Shown piece after piece: positions 1-4,110 of a DNA stretch of 5,051 nt. The translations under genes were made by a program, and so were the position numbers. Under the pieces are notes generated by a model. It searched no databases. It saw only the letters and a program-made list of their open reading frames with translations, and was not told the DNA's origin. The first letter of the stretch is position 1. Every line of letters starts with the position of its first letter. The DNA is from Gammaproteobacteria bacterium (lineage in GTDB: Bacteria; Pseudomonadota; Gammaproteobacteria; UBA4575). The DNA is taken from NCBI GenBank assembly GCA_027297825.1, contig JAPUHH010000125.1, positions 1-5,051 on the forward strand, read 5' to 3'.

Positions 1-250
1 CATCAAATGAAATGGCCGTATGTAAATGCGTATCACCCCAGAGTGGATGATCAGGGAAGTCACGCTGCGCATAGGGCGAATATGTTTCTTTTTTGGGTGC
101 AGCGTACAAAGATGACTCATCATCAGTGACCAGACCACCGCCCGTGGAAAATGCACTCTGGCTAAATACCAGCAGCAGGCACAACATGAGGGCCAAAGCA
201 CCTGTTTGTTTAGAAAATCGATTATGAAAGGGGTTTAATGTGCTATCCAT
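1..250 (-). CDS. DUF3604 domain protein, N-terminal part (runs off left edge)
   Basis: Read on the minus strand from ATG at 250-248, the frame stays open to the window edge (83 codons plus one base). The first 35 or so residues form a signal peptide: a polar start with R11 and K14, a hydrophobic core ALALMLCLLLVF (residues 19-29) and a small-residue region QSAFS, so the protein is probably exported. The mature part reads YSPYAQRDFP followed by WGDTHLHT (residues 71-78). This is the opening of DUF3604 proteins, in which GDTHLHT supplies metal-binding Asp and His residues of a PHP-like metallohydrolase fold. The substrate of the family is not established. A TCCT at 258-261 (AGGA on the coding strand), seven bases before the ATG, is a well-placed ribosome binding site and supports this start. 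Members usually run to about 600-700 residues, so most of the gene lies outside. The gene is transcribed away from everything else in the window. Confidence 0.85.
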   Translation of the reverse strand, partial: MDSTLNPFHNRFSKQTGALALMLCLLLVFSQSAFSTGGGLVTDDESSLYAAPKKETYSPYAQRDFPDHPLWGDTHLHTAISFD

Positions 251-315
251 ATGTATTTCCTATTCATTATTTTTTGTCAGTAACCTCTAACAGCTTATTG
301 CTTAAAAAGATACTC

Positions 316-510
316 TTAACGCTTGCCTAGCTGCGCTACTACTAGCAAAAATAAGCCACTAATTGAGTGCTTCCGCGCAAAGAGTTTGCCAACAGCAACA
401 GGATCAAAAAGCGAATCTTTAGTTAGGGCATCAAAGTAAGCAATTAAATACTGCAGGGTTAGCACTACAACTTGACTTATAGCTAGTGGATGAGCGCACA
501 GCGCAAAGAT
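316..510 (-). pseudogene. Possible gene remnant on the minus strand, unrecognised
   Basis: The minus-strand frame is open for 64 codons between a TAA at 513-511 and the TAA at 318-316. It has no ATG; the only usual start is a GTG at 465-463, which would give 49 residues. The residues look protein-like: LTLQYLIAYFDALTKDSLF is followed by DPVAVGKLFARKHS and a hydrophobic ISGLFLLVVAQLGKR end. I see no ribosome binding site before the GTG. I do not recognise the family. It could be the C-terminal end of a decayed gene or a chance open frame. Confidence 0.2.
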
Positions 511-639
511 TTAGCAACAGAAGGGTCAGATCTACGTTATAGAATTGAGCATGCTTTTGCTTTGTGCATAATAAGACTCTTACGTATATTTACCCGTGCA
601 GCCAGTCGTAATGGAAAATACCAAGATGTATTCAAGTGA
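490..639 (+). CDS. Possible small basic ORF, 49 codons
   Basis: An ATG at 490 opens a 49-residue frame ending at TGA 637-639. The product would be basic, with a hydrophobic centre (AFALCIIRLLRIF) flanked by DLRYRIEH and TRAASRNGKY. This resembles a short amphipathic or membrane-associated segment, and also the first helix of some lipid A acyltransferases, but the similarity is too loose to name it. There is no good ribosome binding site (only GTGG directly before the ATG), and the frame overlaps the equally doubtful minus-strand frame. It may be a chance frame. Confidence 0.15.
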   Translation: MSAQRKDLATEGSDLRYRIEHAFALCIIRLLRIFTRAASRNGKYQDVFK

Positions 640-642
640 TCT

Positions 643-663
643 CAACGGTTATCAAAACCATTG
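643..663. repeat. Operator-like inverted repeat
   Basis: The arms CAACGGTT (643-650) and AACCATTG (656-663) pair at seven of eight positions around a 5-base centre (ATCAA). The site lies about 65 bases before the acidic small ORF, beside the AT-rich TTGATA/TATAAA stretch, so it could be a repressor site for that ORF. No other evidence supports this. Confidence 0.25.
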
Positions 664-728
664 ATACTAAAACTATGTTTATAAATAAACCTTGTAGACT
701 AAGCTAGGTCGAATAGCAGCAGCTAACA

Positions 729-893
729 ATGCGCTACGCTCGGACTGCAAAACAGAGTCACTTTAATTTTGACGATTTGGATGAAGAGAATTTCGATTTC
801 TCAGATAGTGATGACGAGGATAAAAGTGAGGCTAAGGAATGGGATATTGATGTTTTTAATGCAGCCAGCGCTAACCAAGCATTGCGGCGTTAG
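729..893 (+). CDS. Small, highly acidic protein, 54 residues, unknown function
   Basis: An ATG at 729 opens a 54-residue frame ending at TAG 891-893. The protein has three zones. Residues 1-11 form a short basic head (MRYARTAKQSH). Residues 12-43 are densely acidic and aromatic: FNFDDLDEENFDF, then SDSDDEDKSE, then KEWDIDVF. The tail is small and polar and ends in two arginines (AASANQALRR). The patterned acidic/aromatic content, absent from the other two frames, is the main reason to call it coding. No signal peptide or membrane segment is visible, so it should be cytosolic, perhaps DNA-mimicking or partner-binding; that is inference only. No clear ribosome binding site precedes it. A hairpin at 868-896 overlaps the stop codon. 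The length and acidity recall short acidic proteins of gammaproteobacteria, but I cannot assign a family. Confidence 0.5.
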   Translation: MRYARTAKQSHFNFDDLDEENFDFSDSDDEDKSEAKEWDIDVFNAASANQALRR

Positions 894-896
894 TGC
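868..896 (+). repeat. Hairpin over the stop codon of the acidic ORF
   Basis: GCGCTAAC (868-875) and GTTAGTGC (889-896) pair over eight positions, one of them a G-U pair in RNA, around a 13-base loop. The 3' arm contains the TAG stop. No T-run follows, so it is not a classical terminator; it could protect the 3' end of the message. Confidence 0.4.
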
Positions 897-1019
897 CTGC
901 ATTGGCCGAAAGCGGACATTCATTAAAAGCTTCTATTACTATAAGACTAATAGCTAATGTTTATTAATTTGTGGCACAATTCTGGCGTAAATGACTGCAA
1001 CTAAGCCCAATTAATCATT

Positions 1020-1061
1020 AAAGATGATAATTAATAACAACGCGCAAGAAATTGATATAAT
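1020..1061 (+). promoter_or_regulatory. Candidate promoter with Fur-box-like sequence
   Basis: A perfect TATAAT stands at 1056-1061. A TTAATA at 1031-1036 gives a long 19-base spacer, and AATAAC at 1033-1038 gives 17. The 19 bases at 1020-1038, centred on GATGATAATTAATAAC, match 13 of 19 positions of the classical Fur box GATAATGATAATCATTATC and would cover the -35 region. The promoter faces the tRNA remnant and, 212 bases on, ribBA. Flavin genes are under Fur control in several bacteria, so Fur control of ribBA is plausible, but AT-rich DNA gives such scores by chance. An older role as the promoter of the tRNA before its 5' part decayed is equally possible. Confidence 0.3.
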
Positions 1062-1084
1062 TATATAAATAGTTGATTAATAAG

Positions 1085-1152
1085 GGTAGGGCATCAGACT
1101 TAAAATCACTCGGCAGAAATACTGTGCCGGATCGAGTCCGGGCCCGGCACCA
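1085..1152 (+). pseudogene. tRNA-Leu(UAA) remnant lacking its 5' part
   Basis: From GGGTAGGGCATCAGAC through the anticodon loop CTTAAAA (anticodon TAA) to the T-loop and a terminal CCA (1150-1152), the sequence follows a proteobacterial tRNA-Leu(UAA). The variable arm (CGGCA...TGCCG) is still paired and the T-loop ATCGAGT is recognisable. The gene is broken in several ways. Upstream of the D-loop the sequence is AT-rich and cannot pair with the 3' acceptor strand CCCGGC. The anticodon stem TCAGA/TCACT keeps only two of five pairs. The first T-loop base is A instead of T, and the region between T-loop and CCA appears one base short. It is therefore not a working tRNA. Such 3' tRNA pieces are typical scars of integrases that use a tRNA 3' end as attachment site. 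Confidence 0.75.
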
Positions 1153-1154
1153 AA

Positions 1155-1204
1155 CACCAAGTAAATGGACTGGCGGTTCTACCAGCGTCTTAAGTATCTT
1201 GGTG
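1155..1204 (+). repeat. Nested stem-loop between tRNA remnant and ribBA
   Basis: A perfect 7-bp outer stem, CACCAAG (1155-1161) with CTTGGTG (1198-1204), encloses a 4-bp inner stem CTGG (1170-1173) with CCAG (1182-1185). It starts two bases after the CCA of the tRNA remnant and ends 68 bases before ribBA, in the place where an FMN riboswitch would stand. It lacks the conserved FMN riboswitch blocks and has no following T-run. It may be a leader structure of the ribBA message or a remnant of mobile DNA. Confidence 0.4.
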
Positions 1205-1219
1205 AAACGTGCATTAAAT

Positions 1220-1255
1220 ATGTATGTATCTTACTATTTGATTAATTACTTACAT
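1220..1255. repeat. Inverted repeat just upstream of ribBA
   Basis: ATGTATGTA (1220-1228) and TACTTACAT (1247-1255) are inverted copies with one mismatch, separated by 18 bases. The right arm ends 17 bases before the ribBA start. It could act as an operator or as a weak leader hairpin that affects initiation, which may matter because ribBA has no Shine-Dalgarno sequence. Confidence 0.3.
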
Positions 1256-1272
1256 GACAATTTGATCTAGAT

Positions 1273-2514
1273 ATGGGCGAATTCAATTTCAATTCCGTAA
1301 CCGAAGTTTTGAGCGATTTAAAACTGGGCAAGCTTGTAGTCGTGGTGGATGATGAATCGCGTGAAAACGAAGGAGATTTGATAGGAGCGGCGGATAAATG
1401 CACACCTGAAATGATCAATTTCATGGCAATGTACGGGCGTGGACTAATTTGCGCAGCCATTACCGAAGAGCGTTCAAGAAAGCTTGATTTAGATCTAATG
1501 GTTGAGACAGATGAAAATAATGCCTTACACCAAACTCCATTTACGGTATCTGTAGATTACAAACATGGGACAACTACGGGCATTTCTGCATTTGATCGGT
1601 TTAAAACGATCAAGGCATTAGCAGATCCGGCCACAGGCCCTAATGACTTTGTTCGACCCGGACATATATTTCCACTACGAGCAACAAAGGGTGGTGTGTT
1701 TAGACGAGATGGCCATACGGAAGCTACGGTCGACCTGATGGAATTAGCAGGATTAAGCCCTTCCGGAGTGCTTTGCGAAATCATGAAAGATGATGGCACC
1801 ATGGCAAGACTGCCTGACTTGTTTGAGTTTGCTAAGCAACATGATTTAAAAATACTCACCATAAAAGACCTCATCAAATATCGATTGCGTTATGAATCAA
1901 GAGTAGAGCATGAAGTAACAGTTGATCTACCAACTTGTTGGGGCGATTTTGAGCTCAGTGCGTTCAAAGATATTTATACAGGCAGAGAACACCTTGCATT
2001 AGTACATGGAGAATGGGAATCCGATGACGATGTGTTGGTTCGCATTCATTCGGAATGCTTAACAGGCGATGTATTTGGTTCGGCGCGCTGTGATTGTGGT
2101 GAACAGATCCGTATTGCCATGGAGATGGTTCAACAAAATAGTTGCGGTGTGATTCTCTATATGCGCGAAGAGGGTCGTGGTATTGGTTTGGTGAATAAAC
2201 TTAAAACTTATGCACTGCAAGAAAAAGGCTATGACACGGTGCAGGCAAACATTGAGTTAGGCTTTGAGGCTGATCAGCGAGATTTTTCAGTTGCAGCGCA
2301 CATATTGAGAGCACTAAGTATTAAAAATGTGCAGTTAATTACCAATAATCCTGAAAAATGTAATTGGATGAAAGCCTATGATATTAATCTAGTTAGGCGA
2401 ATCGCAATGATTTCGCCTACGGATAGCGAATACCGCCGTAACTATCTAAAAACCAAGCGCGATAAAATGGGGCACGTCATTGAACTGAAGAACATTGTCC
2501 CGCATTGGAAATAA
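1273..2514 (+). CDS. ribBA: Bifunctional DHBP synthase / GTP cyclohydrolase II (RibBA)
   Basis: This cytosolic enzyme makes both riboflavin precursors. The N-terminal domain converts ribulose 5-phosphate to 3,4-dihydroxy-2-butanone 4-phosphate plus formate; the C-terminal domain opens GTP to the diaminopyrimidine precursor. Residues 1-205 carry the synthase motifs DDESRENEGDL (26-36), RPGH (128-131) and GHTEATVDL (147-155). Residues about 211-413 form the cyclohydrolase: the zinc cysteines C262, C273 and C275 keep the 11-and-2 spacing of E. coli RibA, REEGRGIGL (298-306) holds the GTP-binding region, DQRD (334-337) the catalytic Asp and Arg, and YLKTKRDKMGH (391-401) closes the domain. Both halves look active, unlike many RibBA proteins with a degraded second domain. 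The length of 413 is normal. The start is forced: an in-frame TGA lies at 1255-1257 and this is the first start codon after it. There is no clear Shine-Dalgarno sequence. An FMN reductase follows after 63 bases, probably in the same transcript. Confidence 0.96.
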   Translation: MGEFNFNSVTEVLSDLKLGKLVVVVDDESRENEGDLIGAADKCTPEMINFMAMYGRGLICAAITEERSRKLDLDLMVETDENNALHQTPFTVSVDYKHGTTTGISAFDRFKTIKALADPATGPNDFVRPGHIFPLRATKGGVFRRDGHTEATVDLMELAGLSPSGVLCEIMKDDGTMARLPDLFEFAKQHDLKILTIKDLIKYRLRYESRVEHEVTVDLPTCWGDFELSAFKDIYTGREHLALVHGEWESDDDVLVRIHSECLTGDVFGSARCDCGEQIRIAMEMVQQNSCGVILYMREEGRGIGLVNKLKTYALQEKGYDTVQANIELGFEADQRDFSVAAHILRALSIKNVQLITNNPEKCNWMKAYDINLVRRIAMISPTDSEYRRNYLKTKRDKMGHVIELKNIVPHWK

Positions 2515-2519
2515 AGAGC

Positions 2520-2560
2520 TAGATACGATCTAAATTCAACAAATATCTGCGTAGCAGATA
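2520..2560 (+). repeat. Two tandem hairpins between ribBA and the FMN reductase
   Basis: TAGAT/ATCTA (2520-2524 with 2528-2532) and TATCTGC/GCAGATA (2544-2550 with 2554-2560) are perfect stems of 5 and 7 bp, each with a 3-base loop. They sit back to back in the 63-base gap. No T-run follows either, so they are more likely a processing or mRNA-stability element than a terminator. Confidence 0.45.
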
Positions 2561-2577
2561 AAACACAAAGCATTGAT

Positions 2578-3195
2578 ATGAAATTACTTGGTCTTTCTGG
2601 AAGTCCGGCTAAAAAATCTAGCTCAAGAACACTTAGTGCCGTAGACAAAGCATTGAGTTTTGCAAAAGCCTATGACGAAACCGTCCACGCTAGGAGCATT
2701 AATATTCGTGACTTAGATGTGCAGTTTTGCGATGGCAGGGATCCAGCACTGTATGGGGGAGATACGAAAGAAGTTATTGACCAGATCACGGACGCCGATG
2801 CGATTATTTTTGGCACTCCTGTTTACCGTGGTTCATACACCGGAATTTTGAAAAATGTTTTTGATATCATCCCGAATAATGTGCTTGTGGGTAAGCCAGT
2901 AGGCATCGTCGTAACCGGATCCACACAGCATCATTACCTGGCTATTGAGCATGGGATTAAGCCTTTGCTCGGTTTTTTTCATGCGCATGCATTGCCAGGT
3001 GGGGTCTACGCACATAGTAATCACTATGCAGAAAACGTCTTAGTGAATGAAGATATTCTTGAGCGATTGGATCAATTGGCAAAAGCACTTGTAGATTTCA
3101 CAAAACTAATCCCAGCCGATCGAAATATTCTAGTAGGGGCTTCAGGGCCGGTAATTCCTTGGGAGTCATTGCTGAAAGGTTCGCATTCACCGTAA
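2578..3195 (+). CDS. NAD(P)H-dependent FMN reductase, SsuE/MsuE type
   Basis: This is a flavodoxin-fold reductase that transfers hydride from NAD(P)H to FMN and hands reduced flavin to a partner, typically a two-component sulfonate or sulfone monooxygenase. The N-terminus MKLLGLSGSPAKKSSSRTL (1-19) is the FMN phosphate loop. GTPVYRGSYTGILKNVFD (79-96) is the family flavin-binding segment. TGSTQHHYLAIEHGIKPLL (113-131), then HALPGGVYA (137-145), matches the SsuE-like region that includes the pi-helix. At the position of SsuE Tyr118 this protein has a histidine (H125), as in MsuE. The length of 205 is slightly above the usual 185-195 because of a C-terminal tail. No partner monooxygenase or sulfonate transporter is visible, so the substrate system cannot be named. 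The gene follows ribBA on the same strand, which fits coupled FMN supply and reduction. No clear Shine-Dalgarno sequence precedes the ATG. Confidence 0.88.
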   Translation: MKLLGLSGSPAKKSSSRTLSAVDKALSFAKAYDETVHARSINIRDLDVQFCDGRDPALYGGDTKEVIDQITDADAIIFGTPVYRGSYTGILKNVFDIIPNNVLVGKPVGIVVTGSTQHHYLAIEHGIKPLLGFFHAHALPGGVYAHSNHYAENVLVNEDILERLDQLAKALVDFTKLIPADRNILVGASGPVIPWESLLKGSHSP

Positions 3196-3196
3196 G

Positions 3197-3235
3197 CGTC
3201 AATCTATGGGCCTAGGCCGCATATTTATGTTGACG
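3197..3235 (+). repeat. Nested palindrome directly after the FMN reductase
   Basis: The arms CGTCAA (3197-3202) and TTGACG (3230-3235) enclose ATG (3206-3208) with CAT (3220-3222) and a perfect 10-bp palindrome GGCCTAGGCC (3209-3218). The structure begins two bases after the stop codon. No T-run follows, so it is a poor Rho-independent terminator; it may stabilise the message end or bind a protein. Confidence 0.45.
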
Positions 3236-3239
3236 AATG

Positions 3240-3271
3240 CAATAGTTTATACCGAAATATCAATAGTATAT
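3240..3271. repeat. Direct repeat with 21-bp period
   Basis: CAATAGTTTAT (3240-3250) recurs as CAATAGTATAT (3261-3271), one mismatch in 11. The 21-bp offset is two helical turns, which would put both copies on the same DNA face, as in tandem binding sites. The surrounding DNA is very AT-rich, so chance cannot be excluded. Confidence 0.3.
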
Positions 3272-3393
3272 GTAGGTATTATAGAAATTAAATGTAGATA
3301 TGCATCATAAATGCATGATTAGCATGGTGTTTGTATATTAATTCAATAAAAACCTATTAACATCAAGGTATTTAACCTCATTTTTAATGTACC

Positions 3394-3564
3394 TCATTGT
3401 ATAACATGTGGTAATTTAGCGACTGGTGGTTCCATAAATCTCTGAAACGTTGAGAGGCGATAGAAAGAGAGATCAGAAGGAGCAATAACTATAATAATAC
3501 TTCTGCAGCCATCAGCCTGGCGTATATAGACATTTAGCAGCCCCTTCTCCTCTAGTTGGGCCAT
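3394..3564 (-). CDS. Small minus-strand ORF or gene fragment, 56 codons, unrecognised
   Basis: On the minus strand an ATG at 3564-3562 opens 56 codons ending at TGA 3396-3394. It begins MAQLEEKGLLNVYIRQ, goes on with ADGCRSIIIVIAPSDLSFY and ends RLSTFQRFMEPPVAKL plus PHVIQ. The order, helix (QLEEKGLL), then a turn with two beta-like stretches (NVYIRQADG, RSIIIVIAP), resembles the last helix and wing of a winged-helix DNA-binding domain; this is a structural guess. A stop codon lies two codons before the ATG and no ribosome binding site is seen. It is therefore either a small gene with weak initiation or the surviving C-terminal end of a decayed regulator or replication protein. I do not recognise the family. 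It is the only protein-like frame in the 510-base spacer after the FMN reductase gene. Confidence 0.4.
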   Translation of the reverse strand: MAQLEEKGLLNVYIRQADGCRSIIIVIAPSDLSFYRLSTFQRFMEPPVAKLPHVIQ

Positions 3565-3578
3565 AATTTAAAATTTAT

Positions 3579-3602
3579 AAACGCTAAAGTTGAAACGCTA
3601 AA
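3579..3602. repeat. Short tandem direct repeat before the terminator
   Basis: AAACGCTAAA occurs at 3579-3588 and again at 3593-3602, 14 bases apart and identical. It lies between the minus-strand small ORF start and the terminator, where a promoter for that ORF could stand. Possible tandem binding site. Confidence 0.3.
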
Positions 3603-3615
3603 AAAGGCATATATC

Positions 3616-3647
3616 AACCCGCCCACCGTGTGGCGGGTTTTATTTTT
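3616..3647 (+). terminator. Rho-independent terminator, plus strand
   Basis: AACCCGCC (3616-3623) pairs perfectly with GGCGGGTT (3632-3639) around an 8-base loop, and the sequence runs on as TTTTATTTTT to 3647. An alternative fold pairs AACCCG/CGGGTT and CCAC/GTGG with one bulged C. The T-run is only on the plus-strand side. It lies 421 bases after the FMN reductase stop and 59 bases before the next gene, so it closes either a long 3' tail of the ribBA message or a short non-coding RNA, and it isolates the fur unit from upstream transcription. Confidence 0.85.
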
Positions 3648-3705
3648 CCTGGGTACACTCTCTTCATCAAATAGCTAACATTCAACTCGTAAAAGATACT
3701 TCGTC

Positions 3706-4095
3706 ATGAATAAACGACCCCACATTATACCTTTAGCCACGCAATGTTTTGTTAGCGTGGTTTTAGTGTTTATTGCTAATAGTCAACTATTAGCAGCAGA
3801 TATGGGGGGGCGCTATCTGGTTTCAGGAATTGGCAAAGATTCATGCCGTAGTTTTGTCGATGCCGATAATGTTGGTCGAGCCTACTATCTCACCTGGCTG
3901 TCTGGATATATATCGTCACATAACTATCATTCACAAAACACCTATAGTGTTATCAATAAGAAATCAGTAGATGATTTAGAGACATGGTTGCGTAGCTATT
4001 GTTTTGCCAACTTAGATGATACTTTTGAACAGGCAGCAAAAGGCTTAATTAGAAGCCTTAAATATTTCAAGAAAAAGAATTTTTACGACAAATAA
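3706..4095 (+). CDS. Small exported protein with two mature cysteines, upstream of fur
   Basis: The 129-residue product starts with a signal peptide: basic K3 and R4, a hydrophobic core CFVSVVLVFIA (14-24) and a likely cut after LLAA (residues 28-31). The mature part of about 98 residues has two cysteines, C47 and C99, well placed for one disulfide in the periplasm. The pattern SCRSFVDA, YYLTWLSGYISSHN, TYSVIN, DDLETWLRSYC and DTFEQAAKGLI matches small HdeA/Rap1a-like periplasmic proteins of Proteobacteria, typically annotated as hypothetical. The overall fold call is inference and no function is known to me. It ends in a lysine-rich tail (KYFKKKNFYDK). It lies 15 bases before fur and shares its strand, so the two are probably cotranscribed. 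There is only a weak ribosome binding site (AAAAGA at 3691-3696), and no recognisable Fur box precedes it. Confidence 0.75.
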   Translation: MNKRPHIIPLATQCFVSVVLVFIANSQLLAADMGGRYLVSGIGKDSCRSFVDADNVGRAYYLTWLSGYISSHNYHSQNTYSVINKKSVDDLETWLRSYCFANLDDTFEQAAKGLIRSLKYFKKKNFYDK

Positions 4096-4110
4096 AATAT
4101 AAGGCATACG

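Larger units (their letters stand above)
251..728. other. Long spacer without a full-size gene
   Basis: This stretch separates the DUF3604 gene from the first plus-strand small ORF. It holds no full-size gene, tRNA or terminator that I can support. Two short frames on opposite strands overlap at 490-510 and are listed separately with low confidence. An operator-like inverted repeat lies at 643-663. I see no consensus-quality promoter. The nearest candidate for a plus-strand start is TTGATA at 661-666 followed by an AT-rich TATAAATAAA at 680-689, but the spacing is poor. Confidence 0.6.

Noticed and set aside
723..893. CTAACAATGC...GCATTG...GTTAG arrangement resembling an integron attC site
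   Set aside because: The end motifs pair, but the 170-base length exceeds known attC sites, the inner spacing is asymmetric, and a protein-like frame fills the interior.
769..957. 62-codon plus-strand frame
   Set aside because: It overlaps the acidic 54-residue frame in another phase, has low-complexity, unprotein-like text, and is explained as a shadow.
1073..1270. 65-codon plus-strand frame across the tRNA remnant
   Set aside because: It runs through the tRNA piece and the stem-loop and reflects their sequence, not coding constraint.
1242..1460. Minus-strand frames inside ribBA (also 1557-1877) and across its 3' end (2442-2648), and inside the reductase (2833-3024)
   Set aside because: They lie antisense to genes with full family motifs and have no ribosome sites; they are shadows.
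3300..3316. ATGCAT-CATAA-ATGCAT hairpin
   Set aside because: ATGCAT is self-complementary and common in AT-rich DNA; there is no T-run or gene nearby to give it a role.
3490..3495. Perfect TATAAT as a promoter
   Set aside because: The -35 position (3467-3472, GAGAGA) has no match, and the element lies inside the minus-strand small frame.
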